Position numbers and translations under genes: made by a program. Positions 35,225-43,592 of a DNA stretch of 64,000 nucleotides are shown piece after piece. The notes beneath the pieces were generated by a model. It saw nothing but the letters and a program-made list of their open reading frames with translations, ran no database searches and was not told the origin of the DNA. This DNA comes from an uncultured Lachnospiraceae bacterium (GTDB lineage Bacteria; Bacillota; Clostridia; Lachnospirales; Lachnospiraceae). Position 1 is the first letter of the stretch; every line of letters begins with the position of its first letter. The stretch is taken from NCBI GenBank assembly GCA_948688495.1, contig CAPQSW010000009.1, forward strand, positions 18,867-82,866. Reading direction: 5' to 3'.

Positions 35225-35269
35225 AAAAAACATCTGTGCTGTGTCTGCACAGAAGCGGATGTTTTTTAG
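35225..35269 (+). terminator. Terminator-like hairpin in the leader of the Sua5 gene
   Basis: AAAAAACATC pairs with GATGTTTTTT, with an inner CTGTGC / GCACAG stem, about 20 nt after the predicted start and 59 bp before the coding region. Lying inside a leader, it may be an attenuator. Confidence 0.55.
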
Positions 35270-35327
35270 AGGAATTGATAGGGCGACAGCCTGTTAGCGA
35301 AAGCGCGGGATAGAAAGGGTCATTGCA

Positions 35328-36383
35328 ATGCAAACCGTCATAGAAAAGATTATAGAAGGCGAAGAAACACAGAACCAACATAAAATAGAATCAGCAGCCA
35401 AAATCATTAGGGAGGGCGGTCTGGTGGCATTTCCTACAGAAACCGTGTATGGTTTGGGGGCGGATGCCCTGAATCCTGCGGCATCTGCAAGAATCTATAA
35501 GGCAAAGGGACGACCCTCTGATAATCCACTGATTGTTCACATTGCCGACATGGATGATTTGGATAAAATTGTGGTGTGTGTGCCCGCCGGGGCAAGAAAA
35601 CTGGCAAAGCGTTTCTGGCCAGGTCCGCTTACAATGATTTTTGAGAAGCGGGGGATTGTTCCCGGAGAGACGACAGGTGGTCTTGATACAGTGGCAGTCC
35701 GAATGCCGGACCATCCAGTAGCACAGGCGTTAATTCGGGCGGCGGGAGGCTATATTGCAGCTCCCAGCGCCAATTCTTCTGGAAGACCCAGTCCGACGTT
35801 GGCAGAGCATGTGGCGTCTGACCTGGATGGGCGCATTCCCATGATTTTGGATGGTGGGGCCGTGGGGATTGGGCTGGAATCTACCATTGTGGATTTCTCA
35901 GAAGAGATTCCGATGGTGTTAAGGCCAGGGTACATTACGCCGGATATGATACAGAATGAAATTGGAGAACTACGAATGGATCCAGGGCTTGTGGAGGAGG
36001 ATTCAACGATTCGCCCCAAGGCACCGGGTATGAAATATAAACATTACGCGCCCAAAGCAGAATTGATTCTGGTAAATGGGGCGCAGAAGAAGGTACAGCA
36101 AACAATCAATAACCTGACAAGAGAAGCGATAGAATCCGGGAAGACCGCGGGGGTAATCGGAACGGACGAGAGTTATGGAGGGTATCGTTACGGAATCGTC
36201 AAAAGTATTGGGACAAGAAGTGACGAGGATACGATAGCCAGACATCTGTATAGAATATTAAGGGAATTTGACCAGCAGAATGTAGATATTATATATTCAG
36301 AAAGTTTTTCGACGCCCAGAATTGGACAGGCAATCATGAATCGCATGTTAAAAGCAGCCGGGCGCCAGGTAATTGAAGTGTAG
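35328..36383 (+). CDS. ywlC: Threonylcarbamoyl-AMP synthase (Sua5/YwlC)
   Basis: This 351-aa protein has the YrdC/Sua5 domain (residues 20-210: GGLVAFPTETVYGLGADAL, KGRPSDNPLIVH, PGPLTMIFEK, SANSSGRPSPT) and the C-terminal Sua5 domain (from about 240, YKHYAPKAELILV). It makes L-threonylcarbamoyl-AMP from threonine, bicarbonate and ATP for the tRNA t6A37 modification. The two-domain length is that of Sua5 rather than TsaC. It starts the conserved ywlC-ywlE-(rpiB)-upp-deaminase-atp neighbourhood of Firmicutes. Confidence 0.95.
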   Translation: MQTVIEKIIEGEETQNQHKIESAAKIIREGGLVAFPTETVYGLGADALNPAASARIYKAKGRPSDNPLIVHIADMDDLDKIVVCVPAGARKLAKRFWPGPLTMIFEKRGIVPGETTGGLDTVAVRMPDHPVAQALIRAAGGYIAAPSANSSGRPSPTLAEHVASDLDGRIPMILDGGAVGIGLESTIVDFSEEIPMVLRPGYITPDMIQNEIGELRMDPGLVEEDSTIRPKAPGMKYKHYAPKAELILVNGAQKKVQQTINNLTREAIESGKTAGVIGTDESYGGYRYGIVKSIGTRSDEDTIARHLYRILREFDQQNVDIIYSESFSTPRIGQAIMNRMLKAAGRQVIEV

Positions 36384-36401
36384 AAAAGATGGAGGCAGTA
36401 A

Positions 36402-36863
36402 ATGAAACAGTACAGCAAAATTATTTTTGTGTGTGAAAGCGGAACCTGCCGGGCGCCTATGGCAGAAGCCATAATGAAAGAATACACCGTAAAATATCCG
36501 CTGCAGATTGAGAGCAGGGGCCTAGTAGTGCTATTTCCAGAACCGCTGAACCAGAAAGCAGAAGCAATCCTGATCAGCAACGGCATTAATATGACTGAGA
36601 AAATGTCCAGTCAGCTAAAAGAGGAGGACTTATCTCCAGAGAATTTGATTCTTACCATGGAGGCAGCACACAAAGAGAAGATTTTAAAGGATTATGAGCA
36701 GGCAGCCTATGCAAATATAGAGGTTTTGACAGAGCTTGTAGGGGATGAACTGGAAATACTTAATCCTTATGGCGGGACGCTGCAGTCCTATGGATTGTGT
36801 TATGAGACTTTGAACAAGACTGTCCAGAAATTGATACACTTGATCAATGAAACTGAGCTTTAA
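36402..36863 (+). CDS. Low-molecular-weight phosphatase-like protein with altered active site
   Basis: This 153-aa protein is a LMW protein-tyrosine/arginine phosphatase homologue in the ywlE position. The P-loop reads C11-ESGTC-R17-A18. The Cys and Arg are kept, but the usual Asn (CxxNxCRS) is Gly14 and the usual Ser is Ala18. In the DPYGG loop the general-acid Asp is Asn121 (LNPYGG). Known enzymes need that Asp for normal turnover, so activity may be low or changed. It lies 18 bp after ywlC, with good RBS GGAGG. It could be a binder or regulator rather than a phosphatase. Confidence 0.8.
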   Translation: MKQYSKIIFVCESGTCRAPMAEAIMKEYTVKYPLQIESRGLVVLFPEPLNQKAEAILISNGINMTEKMSSQLKEEDLSPENLILTMEAAHKEKILKDYEQAAYANIEVLTELVGDELEILNPYGGTLQSYGLCYETLNKTVQKLIHLINETEL

Positions 36864-36891
36864 TACAAAAGGGAAACAGAGAGGAGACAGG

Positions 36892-37100
36892 ATGGCAAAA
36901 GTGACTGTAATGGAGCATCCGCTCATTTGGCATAAAATAGGCTGGATACGGAGAGAGACTACAGGCTCCAAAGACTTTAGAGCCGGTAGAGTATTACTGT
37001 AAACTGCCAGAGGATTGTGCGGAATATACATTTTATGTGCATCATAGCTGCACCGGAAGGTTTGGGAGATGCCGGGGATCGAATTTTCGGCACAAAATAG
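36892..37100 (+). pseudogene. upp: Heavily deleted uracil phosphoribosyltransferase gene (upp)
   Basis: It begins with an intact RBS and start, MAKVTVMEHPLIWHKIGWIR followed by RETTGSKDFR, a clear Upp N terminus. It then jumps in another frame to EPVEYYCKLPEDCAE (Upp middle), and finally to FMCIIAAPEGL fused to GDAGDRIFGTK and a stop, the Upp C-terminal end. About two thirds of the usual 630-bp gene is missing in at least three deletions and the frame is lost. Its place between the ywlE-like gene and dCMP deaminase is where intact upp normally lies in Firmicutes. Confidence 0.88.
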
Positions 37101-37171
37101 GGGAAAATGAAAATCATGACCGGGGCGGGACCTGTCAGGACGGTGTTTCTGGCAAACATAGAGGAGGAAAT

Positions 37172-37657
37172 ATGAGCGGTAAGCGGCAGGATTATATTAC
37201 ATGGGATGAATATTTTATGGGGGTTGCAATGCTCTCGGCGATGCGTTCCAAGGACCCGAATACACAGGTGGGAGCCTGTATTGTCAGCGAGGATAATAAA
37301 ATTTTGTCTATGGGCTATAATGGATTTCCCATGGGATGCTCGGATGATGAATTTCCATGGGAGAGGGAGGGGGAGCCGCTAGACAACAAATACCTTTACA
37401 CAACCCACAGTGAATTAAACGCCATCTTAAATTACCGCGGGGGCAGCCTGGAGGGAGCAAAACTGTACGTTTCGCTATTTCCCTGTAATGAGTGTGCCAA
37501 AGCGATTATCCAGGCTGGAATTAAGACGGTGATTTATGGGGACGATAAATATAAGGATACGCCGTCTGTCATTGCTTCCAAGCGGATGATGGATGCTGCA
37601 GGCGTGCGGTATTACCAGTATACCTATACAAACCGGGAGGTAAAGATTACTTTGTAA
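37172..37657 (+). CDS. dCMP deaminase family protein (ComEB-like)
   Basis: This 161-aa zinc deaminase has the HxE motif in THSELNAIL and the PCxxC motif in FPCNECAKA, plus SKDPNTQVGACIV at the N terminus. It deaminates dCMP to dUMP for dTTP synthesis. The start MSGKRQDYITW follows GAGGAGG by 6 bases; longer frames run through the upp relic and are not real. It is followed by about 280 bp with the ATP synthase promoter. Confidence 0.92.
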   Translation: MSGKRQDYITWDEYFMGVAMLSAMRSKDPNTQVGACIVSEDNKILSMGYNGFPMGCSDDEFPWEREGEPLDNKYLYTTHSELNAILNYRGGSLEGAKLYVSLFPCNECAKAIIQAGIKTVIYGDDKYKDTPSVIASKRMMDAAGVRYYQYTYTNREVKITL

Positions 37658-37845
37658 GAATTAGGGATATTAACCATAAATATATTGTAGTAGGAATGAG
37701 GAAGTTTGTATACGTTGAAAACTGTAAAATCCCAAAAGGGCTGTCAGCCGACGCCGCCCTTTAAAGAGGTTATCAGCCTTCAAACTGTGTTATAAAAATT
37801 AAAGGCTGAATAGTTACCGTGGATATAAAATATTTCAGGAAGGAA

Positions 37846-37874
37846 TGGACATTTGTGAAAAAAATAGATATAAT
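37846..37874 (+). promoter_or_regulatory. Promoter of the ATP synthase operon
   Basis: TGGACA and TATAAT are separated by 17 bp, about 60 bp upstream of the first atp gene. The rest of the 37658-37937 gap holds a partial GC-rich inverted repeat (around 37739-37765) and no gene. Confidence 0.6.
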
Positions 37875-37937
37875 ATCATTTATAGCGGATAAATTTGGTT
37901 ATGTTGTCCGTCAAACATAAATTGGGAGGTGCCTCAT

Positions 37938-38279
37938 GTGAAATATGACAAGAGCGTATACCGTTCGTTAGTTCTGATTACGCAGTTTGGGATTAACATG
38001 CTGGTGCCTATTTTTTTATGCACAATTGCAGGTGTTTTTATTGGAAGAAAATTTTCTGTAGAGTGGATTGTGATACCGCTGTTTGTGATCGGCGCGCTTG
38101 CTGGATTCCGCAATGTTTATATTATGGCGCAGAAGATCTATTCCAAGGAGAGTCCTTCCCGGGGATTAGGTACGCGCAGGGTGCAGCCAGGACATGGGAA
38201 CGCACGTTCTGGAGCTTCGCCGGACAGAGGGGTGTCCAAGCATACAGAAAGGGATAGCAATTATGTTAAAAAGGATTAA
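37938..38279 (+). CDS. AtpZ/AtpI-type small membrane protein of the ATP synthase operon
   Basis: This 113-aa protein has two hydrophobic helices (about residues 12-32 and 40-60), the second ending GFRNVYIMA as in the AtpZ (F0F1-ATPase Ca2+/Mg2+ transporter) family. A basic variable tail follows. It may help assemble or protect the c ring. The start is GTG at 37938, 8 bases after GGGAGG; an earlier GTG overlaps that site. It overlaps the next gene by 17 bp. Confidence 0.8.
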   Translation: MKYDKSVYRSLVLITQFGINMLVPIFLCTIAGVFIGRKFSVEWIVIPLFVIGALAGFRNVYIMAQKIYSKESPSRGLGTRRVQPGHGNARSGASPDRGVSKHTERDSNYVKKD

Positions 38280-38685
38280 CCGGGTACTCCCGGAACTAAT
38301 TGCCGGGATTATATTATATGGAATTGTGCTGCAGTTTACCGGTATGTGGTTTGTAAGTGATAAACAGCAGTATACATTTGGATTGTGGCTTGGTATTCTG
38401 CTGGCAGTTGGCATGGCAGTCAATATGGCGATCGTCATCCTGGACGCAGTGGATGGGATGGCTTCTACTGGAAGGACAGTGCGGACGGGGTTTTGGTCGG
38501 TACTGCGGTATGTAGTGGTTGTCGGTGTTTTTGCTGCAGTTGTATATTTTAACGTACCAGCGAATCCACTTGTCATGTTTTTGGGAATTATGGGACTGAA
38601 GGTATCGGCATATCTGCAGCCGCAGCTTCATAAATGGATTCTGCATGTGCAGAAGAAGGATGGAGAGCCCGCGGATGGGATATGA
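38263..38685 (+). CDS. atpI: ATP synthase subunit I-like protein
   Basis: This 140-aa protein has four hydrophobic helices, in the place and size of AtpI (ATP synthase I), which assists c-ring assembly. The family is weakly conserved, so position carries much of the weight. The start MLKRINRVLPEL at 38263 overlaps the AtpZ-like gene and is preceded by AAAGGGA. About 96 bp separate it from atpB. Confidence 0.75.
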   Translation: MLKRINRVLPELIAGIILYGIVLQFTGMWFVSDKQQYTFGLWLGILLAVGMAVNMAIVILDAVDGMASTGRTVRTGFWSVLRYVVVVGVFAAVVYFNVPANPLVMFLGIMGLKVSAYLQPQLHKWILHVQKKDGEPADGI

Positions 38686-38781
38686 TAATTTCTCTGTAAA
38701 TTCAGATTGATATATTGGCTCTATTTACAGCAAATGTCTTTGTTGTGATTATAGATAAATTTAGCATAAGGAGGTGAGAGA

Positions 38782-39516
38782 GTGCAGGATGCGATTTTAT
38801 TGTCTTCCGGTCCGGATATAGATATTATGGTAAAAGGGCTCTTTTCCTATGAGCTGTTCGGACAGACCTTTTGGATTACAACAACCCATGTATGCCTTTT
38901 GATTGTCATGCTGGTGCTGACGGTATTTTCCATTGCAGCAAACCGGGCTATGAAACATGCCTCGGAAGTTCCGGGCGGTTTTCAGAATGTGGTGGAGCTG
39001 ATTGTGGAAATGTTGGACAAGATGGTTCACGGCGTTATGGGTAAAAGCGGAGACAAGTTTGTTAATTATATTGGAACCATTTTTATTTTTATTTTGATTT
39101 CCAATATTTCCGGGCTGTTTGGCCTGCGTCCGCCGACCGCGGATTACGGTGTGACATTCCCATTGGCGCTGTTGAGTTTTATACTGATCCATTTTAATCA
39201 GTTTAAATATCAAAAGCCCAAAGAAATCTGGGTTGATATGTGTTCACCATTGCCGCCGTGGCTGCCCATCTGGTTCCCCATTAACGTGATCAGCGAGCTT
39301 GCTGTGCCGGTTTCCCTGTCATTGCGTCTTTTTGCAAATATTTTGTCAGGAACAATTATTATGGCACTGATCTATGCGTTGCTGTCCAAGATCGCATACT
39401 TCTGGCCGGGTGCATTACATGCATATTTTGATATTTTTTCCGGCTGCATCCAGACCTATGTGTTCTGTATGCTGACCATGACCTATATCAGCAACGCGAT
39501 TGGCGAGGAAGAATAG
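38782..39516 (+). CDS. atpB: ATP synthase F0 subunit a
   Basis: This 244-aa membrane protein has the conserved half-channel helix SLSLRLFANILSG with the essential Arg, and the PPTADYGVTFPLAL segment. It forms the ion path next to the c ring. It starts with GTG after GGAGGTGAG. A small hairpin (CTGGCG / CGCCAG, about 39546-39565) lies in the 116-bp gap before atpE, which often needs high translation. Confidence 0.96.
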   Translation: MQDAILLSSGPDIDIMVKGLFSYELFGQTFWITTTHVCLLIVMLVLTVFSIAANRAMKHASEVPGGFQNVVELIVEMLDKMVHGVMGKSGDKFVNYIGTIFIFILISNISGLFGLRPPTADYGVTFPLALLSFILIHFNQFKYQKPKEIWVDMCSPLPPWLPIWFPINVISELAVPVSLSLRLFANILSGTIIMALIYALLSKIAYFWPGALHAYFDIFSGCIQTYVFCMLTMTYISNAIGEEE

Positions 39517-39632
39517 GGATGTATCGGGCTTTGCCTGATGAGAGCTGGCGATTTCCCCGCCAGGATAAATTATGGGAAAGTAAACCGGAGAATTTCGGGA
39601 TTATATAACATATATTTAAGGAGGAATTATCT

Positions 39633-39890
39633 ATGGATAACATTACAGGAGCAGAATTAATTAGAGCTTGTTCAGCAATCGGTGCAGGTCTTGCGGTTAT
39701 CGCAGGTATCGGACCTGGTATTGGACAGGGTATTGCAGCAGGACATGCAGCAGCAGCAGTAGGAAGGAATCCGGGCGCGAAATCTGACATTACCTCTACC
39801 ATGCTTTTGGGTCAGGCGGTAGCAGAGACCACAGGTCTGTATGGTTTGTTGGTAGCAATTCTGTTATTGTTCGTACAGCCATTAAAATAA
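39633..39890 (+). CDS. atpE: ATP synthase F0 subunit c with sodium-type ion site
   Basis: This 85-aa two-helix protein forms the rotor ring. Residues Q32 (GIGQG), V63, E65, T66, T67 and Y70 (QAVAETTGLYG) occupy the positions that bind Na+ in the Ilyobacter tartaricus ring, where they are Q32, V63, E65, S66, T67 and Y70. Only S66 is replaced, by Thr. Proton-type rings usually lack the Gln and the polar pair after Glu. Na+ coupling is therefore likely (inference from motif). AAGGAGG gives a strong start. Confidence 0.96.
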   Translation: MDNITGAELIRACSAIGAGLAVIAGIGPGIGQGIAAGHAAAAVGRNPGAKSDITSTMLLGQAVAETTGLYGLLVAILLLFVQPLK

Positions 39891-39934
39891 AAAGCGGAGA
39901 GCAGCACAATAATTATTAGAAAGGAGGCCCGGCC

Positions 39935-40450
39935 TTGGAACAATTATTTGGCTTAAACCCCCAATTGCTGCATGATACCCTGCTTTCATTGCTTGCAATT
40001 CTCTTCCTGTTCACGATGATGTCTTATCTGCTGTTTAACCCAGCAAAGAAGATGTTAAAGGACAGGCAGGAGCGTATCAAGAACGATATTGATACGGCGC
40101 GCAAGGACAAAGAAGAAGCCGCTGCTGTCAAAGAGGAATATGATCAGAAGCTTAAGGGTATTGAGAAGGAAGCGGAGGAAATATTAAGTGAGGCCCGCCA
40201 GAAAGCTTTAAAGAATGAAGCAAAAATTGTGGATGAGGCAAAGGAGGAGGCTGCAAGAATCATCAAGCGTGCCAACGAGGAGGCTTTGTTGGAGAAGAAG
40301 CGCGTGATGGACGAGGCAAAACAGGAAATGATTGCGATTGCCTCCATGATGGCAGGAAAAGTAGTCGCAGCCTCTATCGATACATCCATTCAGGATACGC
40401 TGGTGGATGAAACATTAAAGGAAATAGGTGAGAGTACATGGCAAAGCTAG
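39935..40450 (+). CDS. atpF: ATP synthase F0 subunit b
   Basis: This 171-aa protein has one N-terminal membrane helix (about residues 12-34, LLSLLAILFLFTMMSYLLF) and a long charged alpha-helical stalk that dimerises and reaches to F1. It starts with TTG (39935) at 7 bases after AAAGGAGG; no ATG start fits. The end overlaps atpH by 13 bp, showing coupling. Confidence 0.94.
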   Translation: MEQLFGLNPQLLHDTLLSLLAILFLFTMMSYLLFNPAKKMLKDRQERIKNDIDTARKDKEEAAAVKEEYDQKLKGIEKEAEEILSEARQKALKNEAKIVDEAKEEAARIIKRANEEALLEKKRVMDEAKQEMIAIASMMAGKVVAASIDTSIQDTLVDETLKEIGESTWQS

Positions 40451-41004
40451 TATCCAAAACATATGGGGATGCACTGTTTGAGCTTGCTGTGGAATCTGGT
40501 CAGATGGATGAGATGTTGGAAGAAACGAGGCAGGTTGGTCAGATTCTTCGTGAGAACAACGAGCTTTCCAAACTGATGAATCACCCGAAAATCGTAAAAG
40601 AAGATAAAATCGGAATCCTGGAGCAGGTATTTAAGGGCAGGGTCCATGATGAAATTACAGGACTGATGCGTATGCTTGTATCTAAGGGTCATTACGGTGA
40701 AATGGAATCTGTGTTTGCATATTTCATTGACCAGGTAAAAGAATATAAAAATATCGGAACCGCTTATGTGACTGCGCCCATGCCGCTTTCGGACAGTCAG
40801 AAGGAGCAGGTGAAGAACAAATTATTAGAGACCACGAAATATGTCGAATTTGAAATGCACTATGATGTGGATGAGAGTTTAATCGGCGGCATGGTAATTC
40901 GTATTGGCGACAGAGTAATCGACAGCAGCGTGAAGAACAGGCTGATGACTTTGACCCGGGAATTATCGAAAATACAGTTGAAAGTAGGTGAATGCGCTCC
41001 ATGA
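40438..41004 (+). CDS. atpH: ATP synthase F1 subunit delta
   Basis: This 188-aa delta subunit has the N-terminal helical domain (SKTYGDALFELAVESGQMDE) and the C-terminal DESLIGGMVIRIGDRVIDSS motif typical of OSCP/delta. It joins the b stalk to the alpha/beta hexamer. It overlaps atpF by 13 bp and atpA by 4 bp (ATGA). Confidence 0.95.
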   Translation: MAKLVSKTYGDALFELAVESGQMDEMLEETRQVGQILRENNELSKLMNHPKIVKEDKIGILEQVFKGRVHDEITGLMRMLVSKGHYGEMESVFAYFIDQVKEYKNIGTAYVTAPMPLSDSQKEQVKNKLLETTKYVEFEMHYDVDESLIGGMVIRIGDRVIDSSVKNRLMTLTRELSKIQLKVGECAP

Positions 41005-42506
41005 ATTTAAGACCAGAGGAAATAAGTTCCGTCATTAAAGAACAGGTGAAACGGTATGCCGCACAGCTTGAGGTGTCTGATGTTGGTACAGTTATCCAGG
41101 TGGCAGACGGTATTGCACGTATTCACGGTCTGGAAAATGCCATGCAGGGCGAATTGTTAGAATTTCCCGGTGAAGTCTATGGAATGGTGTTGAACCTGGA
41201 AGAAGATAATGTTGGTGCCGTATTATTAGGAGACCACAAGAATATCAATGAAGGCGATACCGTTAAGACAACGGGAAGGGTAGTAGAGGTTCCGGTCGGC
41301 GACGCAATGACCGGACGTGTGGTAAATGCCTTGGGACAGCCCATTGACGGAAAAGGACCCATTGAGACCACAAAATATAGACAGATTGAGAGAGTTGCAT
41401 CCGGTGTTATCTCCAGAAAATCCGTAGATACGCCGTTGCAGACAGGTATCAAGGCGATTGACTCCATGATCCCGATTGGACGGGGACAGCGTGAGTTGAT
41501 TATCGGCGACCGCCAGACAGGTAAGACGGCGATTGCTGTTGATACAATTATCAACCAGAAGGGACAAGGCGTAAAATGCATCTATGTTGCAATCGGACAG
41601 AAGGCTTCTACCGTTGCAACCATTGTGAAAACCCTGGAAGAATTTGGCGCGATGGATTACACCACGGTAGTGGCGTCCACAGCCAGTGAGCTTGCGCCGT
41701 TACAGTATATTGCACCGTATGCAGGATGCGCGATCGGTGAGGAATGGATGGAGAACGGAGAGGACGTGCTCGTAGTCTATGACGATTTGAGCAAACATGC
41801 AACTGCATACCGTACACTTTCCCTGTTGCTCCGCCGTCCGCCAGGACGTGAGGCATATCCGGGAGATGTATTCTATCTTCACTCAAGACTGCTGGAGCGT
41901 GCAGCGAGATTATCAGAGAAATTAGGAGGCGGTTCCTTAACGGCACTGCCCATTATCGAGACGCAGGCAGGGGACGTTTCCGCATATATTCCCACCAATG
42001 TAATTTCCATTACAGACGGTCAGATTTATCTGGAGACAGAAATGTTTAACTCAGGATTCCGTCCGGCAATCAACGCTGGTCTGTCCGTGTCCCGTGTAGG
42101 TGGCGCGGCCCAGATTAAGGCTATGAAGAAGATTGCGGCGCCTATCCGTGTGGAGCTGGCACAGTTCCGCGAGCTGGCAGCATTTGCACAGTTCGGTTCT
42201 GAGCTGGATGCAGACACGACGGAAAAGCTGGCGCAGGGTGAAAGAATCCGTGAGATGTTGAAGCAGCCGCAGTATAAGCCGATGCCGGTAGAGTATCAGG
42301 TTATGATTATCTATGCGGCTACGGAGAAATACCTTTTGGATATTCCGGTTGCAGACATTCTTCGTTTTGAGGAAGAACTGTTTGACTTTGTGGATACGAA
42401 GTACCCGGAGATTCCAGAGGCAATCCGTACCGATAAGGAAATCAAAGAAGAAACAGCAAAGAAGCTTGTAAAGGCGATTGAGGAATGCAAGGCACAGTTT
42501 AAATAG
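41001..42506 (+). CDS. atpA: ATP synthase F1 subunit alpha
   Basis: This 501-aa protein has the P-loop GDRQTGKTA and the alpha signature region (PAINAGLSVSRVGGAAQ). It holds the regulatory nucleotide sites of F1. I prefer the ATG at 41001 (MNLRPEEISS), 10 bases after AGGTGA and overlapping the atpH stop as ATGA. An ATG nine bases earlier is too near that site. Confidence 0.98.
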   Translation: MNLRPEEISSVIKEQVKRYAAQLEVSDVGTVIQVADGIARIHGLENAMQGELLEFPGEVYGMVLNLEEDNVGAVLLGDHKNINEGDTVKTTGRVVEVPVGDAMTGRVVNALGQPIDGKGPIETTKYRQIERVASGVISRKSVDTPLQTGIKAIDSMIPIGRGQRELIIGDRQTGKTAIAVDTIINQKGQGVKCIYVAIGQKASTVATIVKTLEEFGAMDYTTVVASTASELAPLQYIAPYAGCAIGEEWMENGEDVLVVYDDLSKHATAYRTLSLLLRRPPGREAYPGDVFYLHSRLLERAARLSEKLGGGSLTALPIIETQAGDVSAYIPTNVISITDGQIYLETEMFNSGFRPAINAGLSVSRVGGAAQIKAMKKIAAPIRVELAQFRELAAFAQFGSELDADTTEKLAQGERIREMLKQPQYKPMPVEYQVMIIYAATEKYLLDIPVADILRFEEELFDFVDTKYPEIPEAIRTDKEIKEETAKKLVKAIEECKAQFK

Positions 42507-42568
42507 AATCAGTAGAAATAAAAAGGTTTTCCTGTCTTTGCAGGAGACCGGTTAGGTGGTGAATCATT

Positions 42569-43426
42569 ATGGCGTCCATGAGGGACATTAAAAGAAGAAA
42601 AGGCAGCATACAGAGTACGCAGCAAATCACAAAAGCCATGAAGCTTGTTTCTACTGTTAAATTGCAGAAAGCCAGGAATCGTGCAGAGCAGTCCAATCCA
42701 TATTTCAACCATATGTATCAGACCGTGACTTCCGTGCTTGCAAGAAGCGGCAGCCTCAACCATCCGTATTTAAAAGCGGGGGATTCCAATAAGAAAGCAA
42801 TCATAACGATAGCTTCTAACCGCGGACTTGCAGGCGGTTACAACTCCAACATTGTGAAACTTGTCACAGGCAGCGGCATTGCCGTGGAGGATGCCCAGAT
42901 TTATATGATTGGGCGCAAGGCAAAGGAACAGTTGGTGCGCAGGGGCTATGAGATAAAGGCAGATTATTCTGACGTGATTGAAGGGCCCACATATGAGGAT
43001 GCAATGACAATCTGCAGGGAAGTCCTGGAGGCATTTAGCAATGGGGAGATTGGAGAAATCTATCTGGCATACACGCATTTTAAGAATACGGTAAGCCATG
43101 AGCCTGCATTGATAAAATTGCTTCCAGTAGAATTTGATGAGGCAGATTTGCAGGAAGCAGACAGCAATCTGCTGATGAATTATGAGCCGAATGAGGAAGA
43201 AGCGCTGGATTTGATTATTCCAAAGTATCTTACCAGCCTCTTTTATGGGGCATTGGTGGAGGCGGTAGCCAGTGAAAACGGCGCCAGGATGCAGGCGATG
43301 GATTCCGCGACAAGCAATGCAGATGAAATGATTAGTGATTTGACATTGAAATATAACAGGGCGCGCCAGGGCTCCATTACACAGGAGCTTACCGAGATTA
43401 TTGCTGGCGCAGAGGCAATATCCTAA
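42569..43426 (+). CDS. atpG: ATP synthase F1 subunit gamma
   Basis: This 285-aa central-stalk protein has the N-terminal helix MRDIKRRKGSIQSTQQITKA and the C-terminal signature MDSATSNADEMISDLTLKYN. It rotates inside the alpha/beta hexamer. Its stop codon lies inside a long hairpin that begins the structured atpG-atpD spacer. Confidence 0.97.
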   Translation: MASMRDIKRRKGSIQSTQQITKAMKLVSTVKLQKARNRAEQSNPYFNHMYQTVTSVLARSGSLNHPYLKAGDSNKKAIITIASNRGLAGGYNSNIVKLVTGSGIAVEDAQIYMIGRKAKEQLVRRGYEIKADYSDVIEGPTYEDAMTICREVLEAFSNGEIGEIYLAYTHFKNTVSHEPALIKLLPVEFDEADLQEADSNLLMNYEPNEEEALDLIIPKYLTSLFYGALVEAVASENGARMQAMDSATSNADEMISDLTLKYNRARQGSITQELTEIIAGAEAIS

Positions 43427-43533
43427 ACGCATTGCGTTTAGGTATATTGCCTGTAGACCGCAGGGCGGTCCAAAAGAAAATACCGCATGAATGCGGCGGA
43501 CCGCCCGCGCAGAAAAACCTAACGGTTTTTCTG
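43413..43533 (+). promoter_or_regulatory. Three consecutive hairpins between atpG and atpD
   Basis: Hairpin 1 (43413-43452) pairs AGGCAATAT.CTAAACGC with GCGTTTAG..ATATTGCCT and includes the atpG stop. Hairpin 2 (43463-43506) pairs GGGCGGTCC with GGACCGCCC around an inner CCGCAT/ATGCGG stem. A competing stem GACCGC/GCGGTC (43456-43470) excludes it. Hairpin 3 (43510-43533) pairs CAGAAAAACC with GGTTTTTCTG. Role unknown: attenuation, processing or an inserted palindromic element. Confidence 0.85.
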
Positions 43534-43592
43534 ATTTCGACTTAGGCTGAGAGATGATAAAGTCTGAGATAACAATTATAAGGAGTGAAATT

